In this document: positions 50,654 through 59,863 of the stretch, in pieces
How positions within the stretch are numbered: the first letter of the stretch is position 1
Layout of the letters: every line of letters begins with the position of its first letter
From: Nitrososphaeria archaeon
GTDB taxonomy: Archaea > Thermoproteota > Nitrososphaeria > Geothermarchaeales > JDFR-13
DNA length: 64,000 nt
Assembly (NCBI GenBank): GCA_027078545.1
Contig: JALWXN010000004.1
Span: 516,737-580,736 of the forward strand
Direction: 5' to 3'
Made by a program: the position numbers and the translations under genes
Notes under the pieces: model-generated
The model's input: the letters and a program-made list of their open reading frames with translations, nothing else
What the model was told of the DNA's origin: nothing
Database searches by the model: none

Positions 50654-51357
50654 ATGTGAAGAGGGAGAAGGAGAGGATTAGGCTGGAGGTCTACCGGAGG
50701 CTTCTCGAGGCTGGCGCCGCGAGGCCCCCAATGCCTATCGAGGGTAGGATACCCAACTTCGAGTCGGCTGAGAAGGCTGCGGAGAGGCTGAGGGAGATAC
50801 CGGGCTTCATGGATGCCGGGGTCGTAAAGGTCAACCCAGACAGCCCCCAGAGACCCGTTAGGAGGATGGTCCTCGAGATGGGTAAGAAGCTGGTCATGCC
50901 TACGCCCAGGCTTAGGAGGGGCTTCCTACTCCTAGACCCGGATAGGATCAGGAACATAGGCTTCGCCTCCACTATTAGGGGCGCCTTCACAGTGGGGAGG
51001 CCCGTCGAGCCTGAGGATCTCCCGGAGATAGGCTTCATCGTGGAGGGGAGTGTGGCGGCTGCCAGGGATGGTGGTAGGCTGGGTAAGGGTGAGGGCTATG
51101 CCGAGCTGGAGTATGCAATCCTGCTGGAGACTGGGAGGATAAGGAGGGATGTAGAGATAGCAACTACGGTACATCCCATCCAGGTCTATGAGACGCTGCC
51201 TAGAGACCCCTACGACGTCTCCCTCACCTATATCGCCACCTCTAGGGAGCTGATTAGGTGTACAGACTTCTTCCGCCCACCCGGGATCCTCTGGGACTTG
51301 ATAAGTGAGGAGAAGCTGGAGGAGATCCCTCTTCTTAGGCGATTAATGAGAAAATAA
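50650..51357 (+). CDS. 5-formyltetrahydrofolate cyclo-ligase-like (MTHFS-domain) protein; start at ATG 50650
   Basis: VKVNPDSPQRPVRRMVLEMGKKLVMPTPRLRRGFLLLDP...GRLGKGEGYAELEYAIL. Confidence 0.75.
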   Translation: MNVKREKERIRLEVYRRLLEAGAARPPMPIEGRIPNFESAEKAAERLREIPGFMDAGVVKVNPDSPQRPVRRMVLEMGKKLVMPTPRLRRGFLLLDPDRIRNIGFASTIRGAFTVGRPVEPEDLPEIGFIVEGSVAAARDGGRLGKGEGYAELEYAILLETGRIRRDVEIATTVHPIQVYETLPRDPYDVSLTYIATSRELIRCTDFFRPPGILWDLISEEKLEEIPLLRRLMRK

Positions 51358-51434
51358 TGGGTTGATATATACGTTATGCGTTATAAGTAGTCCCCAACAA
51401 CCATTATATATACCTAGTTGAAGGGTGTAGGGAT

Positions 51435-52613
51435 ATGGATAGGAGAAAGTTCCTAGCAGTTGCAGGTGGCGGCGCCATAGCAATCGCTGCTGGATACTTC
51501 ATCCTAAGCAACATGGGTGGAGAGGCCGGGAAGAAGACTATATACCTCTACACCTGGGAGGAGGAGATGAACTTCGACCCCCCAGTCGAGTATGAGGGTA
51601 CGGCCTATGACAACATAACCGATCTATTCGCCGCAGTCTATCCAGAGTATAACGTCGTAGCCTCCTACTACGGCGACCAGGATAGGATGGTCGCCGACCT
51701 CCTTGCCGGTAAGAAAGCCGACGTCATAGCGCCATGTGTCGACTATATACCCACGCTTGTGGAGAACGACCTGCTGGCCGAGATAGACACCGGTATGCTC
51801 GAGAACTGGGACAAGATGTTCCCAATCTTCCAGGATATACAGGGCGTCAGGGTCAATGGGAAGGTGGTCTTCATACCCACCAACTATGGATATGAGGGCC
51901 TTGCCTATAGGGCGGATCTCTTCGAGCAGAATGGTCTAGAGACTCCTACTAGCTGGATGGACTTCTTCCAGCCTTGGGAGCTCGGCTTCGATAAGCTAGA
52001 CAATCCTAAGAAGTTACTCATGCCGGATGACTCCTACATCGGTATAGCGATGGCTGCATTGGCCCTGGGCTACAACCTCGACGCTAATGGGGACGGTCTA
52101 TGGGAGCTTACTGATGAGCAGCTGGAGAACTGTAAGGAGCTCCTGATCAACCAGAAGCCCTATGTACTCAAGTATAGCGAGGAGGTCGATGTGGAGATGC
52201 CCAACCTAATGAGTGTAGGTGACGTCATCTTCAGCATTGGATGGGCCCCCGAGGCATTGTCCCTCCAGGACGAGGGTATAGACGCCGTCTTCGTGCTTCC
52301 TGATGAGGGTCCACTCACATTCCTATGTGGAAACGCTATAGTTGCTAATGCTGAGAACTATGAGGATGCCCATAAGCTGGTCGACTTCTACCTCGGCCCG
52401 GTTATTCAGAAGTACTTCGCCACTGAGTATTGGTATGGCATCACCAATGAGGCGGTTGTAAACCTCCTTAGGGAGGAGGATCCCGAGCTTGTTGATAGCC
52501 TCTTGCTAGACAAGCCTCAGCAGGCCCTCGCAAAGGGTGCCTTTGAGTATCCACTGGCCGAGGGCCAGGAGGAGCTCTGGGAGGAGGTCTGGGACGAGGT
52601 CAGGGGTGCCTAG
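51435..52613 (+). CDS. ABC substrate-binding protein, spermidine/putrescine (PotD) type, Tat/lipoprotein-like N-terminus
   Basis: MDRRKFLAVAGGGAIAIAAGYF; YLYTWEEEMNF, DRMVADLLAGKKADVIAPC, VFIPTNYGYEGLAYR. Confidence 0.88.
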   Translation: MDRRKFLAVAGGGAIAIAAGYFILSNMGGEAGKKTIYLYTWEEEMNFDPPVEYEGTAYDNITDLFAAVYPEYNVVASYYGDQDRMVADLLAGKKADVIAPCVDYIPTLVENDLLAEIDTGMLENWDKMFPIFQDIQGVRVNGKVVFIPTNYGYEGLAYRADLFEQNGLETPTSWMDFFQPWELGFDKLDNPKKLLMPDDSYIGIAMAALALGYNLDANGDGLWELTDEQLENCKELLINQKPYVLKYSEEVDVEMPNLMSVGDVIFSIGWAPEALSLQDEGIDAVFVLPDEGPLTFLCGNAIVANAENYEDAHKLVDFYLGPVIQKYFATEYWYGITNEAVVNLLREEDPELVDSLLLDKPQQALAKGAFEYPLAEGQEELWEEVWDEVRGA

Positions 52614-52619
52614 CACCCC

Positions 52620-52668
52620 GAATCTAAACCATTTATTTTTATAGACCCCACTGGAATGGTTTGGATTC
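52620..52668 (+). promoter_or_regulatory. Long inverted repeat between binding-protein and ATPase genes
   Basis: GAATCTAAACCATT (52620-52633) / AATGGTTTGGATTC (52655-52668), 13 of 14 positions complementary, the other G:U in RNA; ends 3 nt before the ATG at 52672. Confidence 0.8.
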
Positions 52669-52671
52669 ATA

Positions 52672-53754
52672 ATGGCTAAATCCGCCGACGTAATCCTTAG
52701 GGTTGACCGTGTCTCTAAGAGGTTCGGCGAGACATGGGCGCTTAGGGATGTCTCCCTAGACGTGTATAGGGGGGAGCTCCTAGTCCTCCTCGGCCCAAGT
52801 GGAAGTGGTAAGTCCACACTCCTCCGTATCATTGCTGGGCTTGAGACGGCTACTAGTGGGAGGCTCTACATGGATGGTGTGGACATAACCGATCTCCCAC
52901 CCTACAAGCGGGATACTAGCATGGTCTTCCAGCACCTGGCACTCTTCCCCCACATGACTGTATATGAGAACGTGGCCTACGGCCTGAAGATTAGGGGCGT
53001 CCCCAAGGAGGAGATCGACCGCCGCGTCGATGAGGTCCTCAGCCTCGTGAGGATCAGGGAGCTGAGGGATAGGAAGGTTACGAAGCTGAGTGGGGGGCAG
53101 CAGCAGAGGGTCGCTATAGCTAGGTCGTTGATCCTGAGGCCTAAGATACTACTCCTGGACGAGCCGCTGGGCGCATTGGATCTCAAGCTTAGGAAGGAGC
53201 TCCACATAGAGCTTAAACGCCTCCATGAGGAGGTGGGGAATACATGGATATTCGTAACCCATGACCAGGAGGAGGCCCTTACACTGGCCGATAGGATCGG
53301 GGTGATGAATGAGGGACGGCTCATCCAGGTGGGTGAGAAGTGGGATGTCTATGACTATCCCAAGACTAGGTTCGTCGCCGAGTTCATTGGGGAGACGAAC
53401 ATGTTTACAGTATCGATCGACGACATCTCTGGCGGTGTTGCGACTGGTAGCTGGAAGGGCTTCAGGGTGAGCTTTAAAGATGGTGGTTTCAGGCCGGGTG
53501 AGACCATATATCTGAGCGTTAGACCCGAGAACCTCCACATCTCTAAGGAGCCCCCCAGGGGGGAGGAGTATAACGTCTTCCATGGAGTGGTGGATGTGGA
53601 GGTCTTCAGGGGGAGCTACGTGATATACCATATCAGGCTTGATAATGGGGAGGTAATCAGGGTCACGGTTCTGTCGAAGGACGCTGAGTTCGACCCTGGT
53701 GATAGGGTCTATGTATATTGGAGGTTTGATAAGGGGGTGCCCCTGAGGGAATGA
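52672..53754 (+). CDS. ABC transporter ATPase, PotA type
   Basis: GPSGSGKSTLLRIIAGLE, LSGGQQQRVAIARSLI, LLLDEPLGALD, C-terminal TOBE-like region. Confidence 0.93.
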   Translation: MAKSADVILRVDRVSKRFGETWALRDVSLDVYRGELLVLLGPSGSGKSTLLRIIAGLETATSGRLYMDGVDITDLPPYKRDTSMVFQHLALFPHMTVYENVAYGLKIRGVPKEEIDRRVDEVLSLVRIRELRDRKVTKLSGGQQQRVAIARSLILRPKILLLDEPLGALDLKLRKELHIELKRLHEEVGNTWIFVTHDQEEALTLADRIGVMNEGRLIQVGEKWDVYDYPKTRFVAEFIGETNMFTVSIDDISGGVATGSWKGFRVSFKDGGFRPGETIYLSVRPENLHISKEPPRGEEYNVFHGVVDVEVFRGSYVIYHIRLDNGEVIRVTVLSKDAEFDPGDRVYVYWRFDKGVPLRE

Positions 53755-54620
53755 GGAGGCCTACTGGGGAGTCGCTCCAGAGGCTCAGGATATTCCTCTC
53801 GAACCTCCCTGCCTCTGCCTATATATTCATAATGTTCTACGTCTCGATAGGCATACTCATAGCGATTAGCTTCACGGTTCCCAGGAAATATATTGTTGAG
53901 TGGAGCTTCACCCTTGAGAACTATGTTAGGATATTCACAGACCCGAGGTTCCTCAGCCCCATCCTTAACACCTTCTTGATCGTCACCGTGGCTACGATCC
54001 TCCTGATAATTGTGGGGTTCCCCATAGCCTACTACCTGGCTAGGGTGAATCCCAACCTGGGTATCAAGCTCATCTTCTTCCTAATCATCCCTGTTGAGGT
54101 AAACTATTTGATAAGGGTCTATGCCTGGAGGAATATCCTGGGTGAGAACGGGTTCCTAAACTCTCTACTTCTGAGCCTTGGGGTGATCGATAAGCCACTC
54201 ACATTCCTCTTCTACAGCTGGTTCGCCGTGGTCATAGTACTTATCCATGAGTGGCTCCCATACGTCGTCATACCGTTCTACGTGAACCTGGTTGGGATAC
54301 CCAGGCAGCTCTATGAGGCGGCTATGGATCTCGGGGCTAATAGGTGGCAGATCTTCAGGTCGATAACTCTCCCATTGGTGAAGCCGGCTGTATTGACGGT
54401 TCTATTCATAGTCTTCATACCCTCCCTCGGAGAGTTCGCTATACCCTCGCTGGTGGGTGGGGAGTCGGGGATAATGCTCGGCGTATTGATAGACAGGTAT
54501 CTCTCAGACTTCCGCCTAGCCTTCGGCGCCGCGCTGAGCTTCATACTACTACTGGTGACGATGGGGCTGAGCATACTCATGATCAAGATATTCGGCTACG
54601 AGGCCCTCTACCAGAGGTGA
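53751..54620 (+). CDS. ABC transporter permease, PotB type
   Basis: YEAAMDLGANRWQIFRSITLPLVKPAVL EAA loop; polytopic. Confidence 0.92.
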   Translation: MRRPTGESLQRLRIFLSNLPASAYIFIMFYVSIGILIAISFTVPRKYIVEWSFTLENYVRIFTDPRFLSPILNTFLIVTVATILLIIVGFPIAYYLARVNPNLGIKLIFFLIIPVEVNYLIRVYAWRNILGENGFLNSLLLSLGVIDKPLTFLFYSWFAVVIVLIHEWLPYVVIPFYVNLVGIPRQLYEAAMDLGANRWQIFRSITLPLVKPAVLTVLFIVFIPSLGEFAIPSLVGGESGIMLGVLIDRYLSDFRLAFGAALSFILLLVTMGLSILMIKIFGYEALYQR

Positions 54621-54624
54621 TATT

Positions 54625-55419
54625 ATGGAGACGTCGAGGCTGCTGAAGATAGCCCTTGTGGCTTACACGGCGTTCACGGTAGGCTTCTTCATATACCTCC
54701 CCGTAGCCGTCATAATCGTATATAGCTTCAACGACGTCCCATTCTTCATCCCCGAGTGGAGGGGCTTCACCCTCGAATGGTTCGTCAAGGCCTTCACCCG
54801 TAGAGACGTCGTTACCAGCCTCTGGAACAGCCTATACATAGCGGTCTTCACGACGGCTGTCTCCCTCGCCCTGGCGATCCCCCCGACATTCTACGTTGTG
54901 CGTGGGCGTGGGAGGGTTAAGGATCTCTACATGCTATACCTTATGCTACCCTTCGTCATACCATGGATCATCATCGGGGTCTCCCTCTACATCTTCTACT
55001 GGTACCTGGGGATTGAGAAGAGCCTCTTGACAGCCGCGTTGGGCCATATAGTATATAGCATACCCCTGATAGTCACCCTCCTCGCACCTAGGCTCTACAG
55101 CCTAGACCCGGATATTGAGAGGGCGAGCATGGATCTCGGCGCTACCCCCTGGCAAACCTTCCGCTACGTAGTGTTTCCACAGGTCTTCCCGGCGATAGTC
55201 TCGGCAGCCATAATAACCTTCATATGGAGCTTCGACAACTTCGTGATTAGCTACTATACCCTGGGTGGGGAGCTGACCTGGCCTGTATGGGTCTTCTCAG
55301 TAATCGGTAAGCAGAGGAATATATTCCCTGTCGTGATGGCCGTCTCAACCGTGATCATACTCGTCTCGACAGTGGTGATCGCCTATATCGTGAAGAAGGG
55401 CTATGTAGACATATTGTAG
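54625..55419 (+). CDS. ABC transporter permease, PotC type
   Basis: ERASMDLGATPWQTFRYVVFPQVFPAIVSA EAA loop; polytopic. Confidence 0.92.
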   Translation: METSRLLKIALVAYTAFTVGFFIYLPVAVIIVYSFNDVPFFIPEWRGFTLEWFVKAFTRRDVVTSLWNSLYIAVFTTAVSLALAIPPTFYVVRGRGRVKDLYMLYLMLPFVIPWIIIGVSLYIFYWYLGIEKSLLTAALGHIVYSIPLIVTLLAPRLYSLDPDIERASMDLGATPWQTFRYVVFPQVFPAIVSAAIITFIWSFDNFVISYYTLGGELTWPVWVFSVIGKQRNIFPVVMAVSTVIILVSTVVIAYIVKKGYVDIL

Positions 55420-55493
55420 AGACTCCCCTTCCCGGTGGTCTGAAAAACTGGTTTGGGTGGATATGTGGCTCTCCCAGCTGCTCTAGAGGCTCT

Positions 55494-55685
55494 TTAGAAC
55501 TCCTCTTCCTCCTCGTCTCCCCAGTCCTCCTCGTCGAAGTCCTCCAGGTCCTCGAGGTCCTCAATGTCCTCGATGTCCTCTAGGTCGTCCCAGTCCTCGT
55601 CGAAGTCCTCCTCGAACTCCTCCTCCCACTCCTCCTCCATGTGGTAGGTCATCATTTTACTAGCCACCCCACCCTCAAGGGTCAA
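55494..55685 (-). CDS. Small, extremely acidic protein
   Basis: EEEWEEEFEEDFDEDWDDLEDIEDIEDLEDLEDFDEEDWGDEEEEEF; TATA-like ctttatatac upstream on the minus strand; probable start is an internal ATG. Confidence 0.55.
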   Translation of the reverse strand: MTLEGGVASKMMTYHMEEEWEEEFEEDFDEDWDDLEDIEDIEDLEDLEDFDEEDWGDEEEEEF

Positions 55686-55782
55686 TTAAAGTGTTTTCGG
55701 ATTGGTATATAAAGCTTTATCTAGGCTATCCAGCCAGTCCTAAAAAAGCCTTTTTATACATATTTATCCATGGTGCCTGGGG

Positions 55783-56643
55783 ATGGCTGAGCAGAAGGTC
55801 TACAGCGTGGAGGAGGTTAGTAGGTATGCCCCTAAGCTCTTCGGCATACCCACAGGTGTGGAGGGGCTGGACAATCTGTTCTACAGGGTCGAGTATGTCG
55901 ATGGGAGGCCTGTTAAGAAGCCTCTGGGCGGTTATCCATACCTAGCAGTCCTCAACATAACCGGTGTGGCGGATACTGGTAAGAGCCTGATGGCGGAGCA
56001 GTTCGCTGTTAGGCAGGCGGGTGACGGCTACCCCACCATATTCGTGACGGTGGAGACACCGAAGGAGTTCGTCGTCCAGGGCCTCCTACAGAGGGCAACT
56101 GCTATGAGGCTCGACCTGGAGAAGGTGAAGAAGAACCTCTTCGTTATCGATGCTGCCTCTGACCATAGGATGAGGGAGGAGGTGGACTACCTCCTAGATA
56201 CGCTGGCCTATGGGATCAGGGAGTACGGGGTGAAATCAGTCGTTATCGACAGTGTCACAGGCCTATTCGAGGCCAAGGAGGTCCTGGCTAGGAGTATAGT
56301 TAGGAAGGTCTACAACTTCCTGAAGAAGTGGAGGCAGACGGCCCTGCTCGTCAGCCAGAAGAGGAGCGCCTCCGAGGAGATGAGTGCAGAGGCGGCGGGT
56401 GGATATGGCGTTGCCCATATAGTGGATGGTACGATAGTGCTTTACAAGAAGCTGATCATGACCAAGTATGACGTGTCTACCTTCAACATGCCCATCGGTA
56501 GTGTTATTAGGCTCTTCAGGATCGATGGCTGCAGGATGGCTGGACATGACTCCAACACCCATGTCATGGAGATCACTGAGGAGGGCCTTGTCAGGATTGG
56601 GCCTACCCTCGAGGAGTGGATAAGTGGTAGGGGACGCCAGTGA
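55783..56643 (+). CDS. KaiC/RadA-like RecA-superfamily ATPase
   Basis: ITGVADTGKSLMAEQFAVRQ Walker A, VKSVVIDSVTGLF Walker B. Confidence 0.88.
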   Translation: MAEQKVYSVEEVSRYAPKLFGIPTGVEGLDNLFYRVEYVDGRPVKKPLGGYPYLAVLNITGVADTGKSLMAEQFAVRQAGDGYPTIFVTVETPKEFVVQGLLQRATAMRLDLEKVKKNLFVIDAASDHRMREEVDYLLDTLAYGIREYGVKSVVIDSVTGLFEAKEVLARSIVRKVYNFLKKWRQTALLVSQKRSASEEMSAEAAGGYGVAHIVDGTIVLYKKLIMTKYDVSTFNMPIGSVIRLFRIDGCRMAGHDSNTHVMEITEEGLVRIGPTLEEWISGRGRQ

Positions 56644-57697
56644 AGTGACCCGTATAGTCAGGGTTGACCATAATAGGCTGGATGAGCAGCTTAGAGAGGC
56701 TGTAGAGATACTTAGGAGGGGAGGCCTCGTAGTATTCCCCACAGAGACGGTCTATGGCCTGGGGGCCGATGCCTATATTCCAGAGGCGGTTGAGAAGATC
56801 TTCAGGGTTAAGGGTAGACCCCAGGACAACCCCCTAATAGTCCATATCTCAAGCATGGATATGCTTGGGAGGGTTGCTAGGGAGATACCTGTGGATGCAT
56901 ATAGGGCTGCGGAGAAGCTCTGGCCCGGCCCCTTCACGATGGTGTTGCCTAGGGGCGATGTCCCACCGATAGTCTCGGCCGGCCTCGACACTGTAGCTGT
57001 TAGGATGCCTGGGCATAGGGTGGCGCTACGCCTAATAGAGCTCCTCGGCGACCCAATAGCTGCCCCCAGCGCCAACCGTTCTGGGAGGCCTAGCCCCACA
57101 TCCGCCCAGCACGTGGTCGAGGATCTCTATGGTCTGGTCGACCTGATCCTAGATGATGGGGAGACCCTCTACGGTGTTGAGTCGACAGTCGTGGACTTCA
57201 CCACTGATCCGCCGACCCTCCTAAGGCCTGGCCCCCTAACCCCGGAGGAGCTCATGGAGATACTGGGGACTGAGCTGGAGATCCCTGGATATGCCCGTGG
57301 ACTCACACATACCGGAGTCGCCAGGTCACCCGGCGTGAAGTATAGGCACTACTCACCCAGGGCGGAGGTAGTCCTGATAGAGATGGAGGACTATAGGGAT
57401 CTCGATAGGCTTGTGGGGAGGGTTCTGGAGGAGTTTAACCGGCTCAGGGGTCGTAGGGTCGTTATACTCGCTACTGATGAGACTAGGGATAGGTATTTAG
57501 GGCTTGGGGTCCCCGTCCTATCCCTTGGGAGCCGTGGCGATCCATACACCATAGCCAAGAACCTCTTCGCCATGCTTAGGGAGGCCGATAGGCTTGGGGC
57601 CGAGGTTGTCCTAGTGGAGGGTGTTGAGGAGAGGGGGCTAGGGCTGACCATTATGAATAGGCTTAGGAAGGCGGCCTCTAGGAGGGTGTCTACATAG
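56624..57697 (+). CDS. Sua5/YrdC/YciO family threonylcarbamoyl-AMP synthase
   Basis: GGLVVFPTETVYGLGADA, KGRPQDNPLIVHI, SANRSGRPSPT, YRHYSPRAEV (Sua5 domain). Confidence 0.94.
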   Translation: MVGDASEVTRIVRVDHNRLDEQLREAVEILRRGGLVVFPTETVYGLGADAYIPEAVEKIFRVKGRPQDNPLIVHISSMDMLGRVAREIPVDAYRAAEKLWPGPFTMVLPRGDVPPIVSAGLDTVAVRMPGHRVALRLIELLGDPIAAPSANRSGRPSPTSAQHVVEDLYGLVDLILDDGETLYGVESTVVDFTTDPPTLLRPGPLTPEELMEILGTELEIPGYARGLTHTGVARSPGVKYRHYSPRAEVVLIEMEDYRDLDRLVGRVLEEFNRLRGRRVVILATDETRDRYLGLGVPVLSLGSRGDPYTIAKNLFAMLREADRLGAEVVLVEGVEERGLGLTIMNRLRKAASRRVST

Positions 57698-57754
57698 CCT
57701 GTGGCCCGGCTATATCTCTAACCCTATATATACTGTATATGGAGGTGTCACGCG

Positions 57755-58375
57755 ATGGTTATGGAGATCAAGCCTCCGAGGGAGCCGGATGAGGAGAGGG
57801 ATGAGAAGGTATTGAAGATGCTTATTGAGGCGATCAGGATCATCGGTGGGCCTAAGAAGCTTGTGGGTATGAGGAACCTGACATGGCTCCCCAGCCTGGT
57901 CAGGGCTATGTATGCGGTCCTCCTGAGGAACGCTGGCTATACCTATGAGGAGATTGCGAGTAGGCTCGGTGTGACCAGGGCAACTGTGGAGAAGATGTTG
58001 ACTGCCGATGAGGAGGCTGTCAAGAAGAAGGTTGCCGGCCTGACGGAGGAGGATATAGATGAGCATGTGGCCGGCGGCCTGGCGAAGCTGGCTTATAAGG
58101 AGATGATGCGTAGGGGTGTGGAGGAGGAGATCGAGAAGATAACCACGACCTCGACCGCATTGGGTATCGACTGGCCAGTGAGAGTTGCAACGCTCCTCAA
58201 GGGTGCGGACTTCCCACTGGATAGGGAGGAGTTGATGGAGAGGCTTAGAGGCGTCAAGATAATGGGCGTCGACGCTGAGGAGCTGCTCGGTGAGATCGAG
58301 TATCCAGTGACCTCCCCAGTAGACCTTGTGAAGAAGGTCTCCGAGGTCCTCAGGAAGAGGAAGATGGTTAAGTAG
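57755..58375 (+). CDS. HTH regulator-like protein of the type found near archaeal KaiC-like ATPases
   Basis: GYTYEEIASRLGVTRATVEKML helix-turn-helix; two genes from the KaiC-like ATPase. Confidence 0.6.
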   Translation: MVMEIKPPREPDEERDEKVLKMLIEAIRIIGGPKKLVGMRNLTWLPSLVRAMYAVLLRNAGYTYEEIASRLGVTRATVEKMLTADEEAVKKKVAGLTEEDIDEHVAGGLAKLAYKEMMRRGVEEEIEKITTTSTALGIDWPVRVATLLKGADFPLDREELMERLRGVKIMGVDAEELLGEIEYPVTSPVDLVKKVSEVLRKRKMVK

Positions 58376-58381
58376 GGTGGG

Positions 58382-59308
58382 CTAAGCCCCACCCCTTAAA
58401 AACTTTAGCCAGATTATCAGGGCTGCAGCTACAGCCACAGCGCCTACCCCAAGGAGGAGGACTGGGTCGATCCCCCCACCCTCTACACCTGGCTCCTCAC
58501 TAGGTGCTTCACCACCCTCTCTCGTGGGTTCCTCCTGCCTAGGAGGCTCCGTAGTGCTATCCTCACCAGGCTCTCCAGCCTCTTCTCCCGGCTCCTCTAC
58601 CTCTGTACCCGTGTCTATCTCAGTATTAGGTTCTCCACCAAGCTCAGCTGCCCGTATCAGGACTGTGTCCTCCAGTATCTTCTTCTCGGCGATCTGTGGC
58701 TCGTAGTAGTAGCTTAGATGTGCTGATACTCCTACCACCATCTGTGAACCTTCTTTCTGGGTATACTCCTCCACTTGTGTCCAGTCTATATCGCCTATCA
58801 GGGATATTGTGAAGGCTATCTCGTCCTCACTGATAGATACGCCACCCTCCACCTCCTTCTCATAGATGGGGATTACTGGGGACTTCACGATGGTTATCGT
58901 GTCGATCTCATCCGTGACGTGGTTGGTGGATATCTCGAATTTGAAGCTCACCAGTGTATCGCCATATTTATACGAGACGTGGCCCCCGATGCTTAGGTGG
59001 ATCTCCTCCGCTAGGAACTCCTGCATCTCCGCTATTGATATGGCTTGGCCGTTGAACCTAATCCTGACCACCGCTGCTTCGTCACCTATCTCGGAGGATA
59101 CGGCTACAATGTCTATCCTATCCCTTAGGCCCATGATCCTATCGATAACCTCCTGTGGAACCTCTATGTCTGGGGGTGTCTCCTCAGGCGGATACTCCCT
59201 AAGGTCGTCCACATCGTCCGTCACGCTGTAGGCCTCCACCACATCTGTTATGTCGGCCATCCCCAGGAGTAGGATGGTGAGGATGGCTATGGTCAATGCC
59301 TTCTTCAT
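58382..59308 (-). CDS. Secreted C-terminally membrane-anchored hypothetical protein
   Basis: Signal peptide; Pro/Glu/Gly-rich linker; C-terminal TM PVLLLGVGAVAVAAALIIWLKFLRGG. Confidence 0.7.
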   Translation of the reverse strand: MKKALTIAILTILLLGMADITDVVEAYSVTDDVDDLREYPPEETPPDIEVPQEVIDRIMGLRDRIDIVAVSSEIGDEAAVVRIRFNGQAISIAEMQEFLAEEIHLSIGGHVSYKYGDTLVSFKFEISTNHVTDEIDTITIVKSPVIPIYEKEVEGGVSISEDEIAFTISLIGDIDWTQVEEYTQKEGSQMVVGVSAHLSYYYEPQIAEKKILEDTVLIRAAELGGEPNTEIDTGTEVEEPGEEAGEPGEDSTTEPPRQEEPTREGGEAPSEEPGVEGGGIDPVLLLGVGAVAVAAALIIWLKFLRGGA

Positions 59309-59376
59309 ACCTATCTAAGCCCTGTAGCTACGATTAGAATCAACCTTTTTGAACATTCCCTCGCATTCAAGTCTCT

Positions 59377-59436
59377 GGGGGATGATGTTAAGAGGGTCAC
59401 CTGATCATGGGATGACAATCTTACCCGTCTGACCCC
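59377..59436 (+). ncRNA. Candidate C/D-box sRNA
   Basis: gggg-ATGATGT (C, 59382-59388)...CTGA (D', 59401-59404)...GGGATGA (C', 59409-59415)...CTGA (D, 59429-59432)-cccc; terminal GGGG/CCCC stem; 12-13-nt guide intervals; intergenic. Confidence 0.7.
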
Positions 59437-59437
59437 T

Positions 59438-59851
59438 CTACACCCCCCTGAGCCTCCTCCTCAGCCATGCCGTGAACCTGGCTGTGTATAGATGGGCTAT
59501 CCAGTGGTATAGGCCGAATAGTCCTCCGAGCAGGTGGAATACTAGCCATGTCGATAGGTATGTCCCGACCAGGTCTAGGCCTCCCATCAGGTATATCCAC
59601 TCACCGAGGATCCTTAGGAATGGGTAGCCAGCTCCCCATAGGGCCACGCTGACAAGTATGGGGTGGCCCAGGTATCTACCTACTAGCCCGGACATCTCGG
59701 GTATCAGCGCTGCATAGAGTATCAATGGTGTGAAGACTGCTGTCGAGTATAGTGCTGATTCTAGGGGGTCATCGGTAAAAAGGGATGAGAATAGTAGGAG
59801 TAGGTATGGTAGTGTGACGGCTAGTATGGAGCCTGTCCTGCTGTACCTCAC
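59438..59851 (-). CDS. Small integral membrane hypothetical protein
   Basis: 137 aa, several hydrophobic segments. Confidence 0.55.
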   Translation of the reverse strand: MRYSRTGSILAVTLPYLLLLFSSLFTDDPLESALYSTAVFTPLILYAALIPEMSGLVGRYLGHPILVSVALWGAGYPFLRILGEWIYLMGGLDLVGTYLSTWLVFHLLGGLFGLYHWIAHLYTARFTAWLRRRLRGV

Positions 59852-59863
59852 CCCTATGCACCG

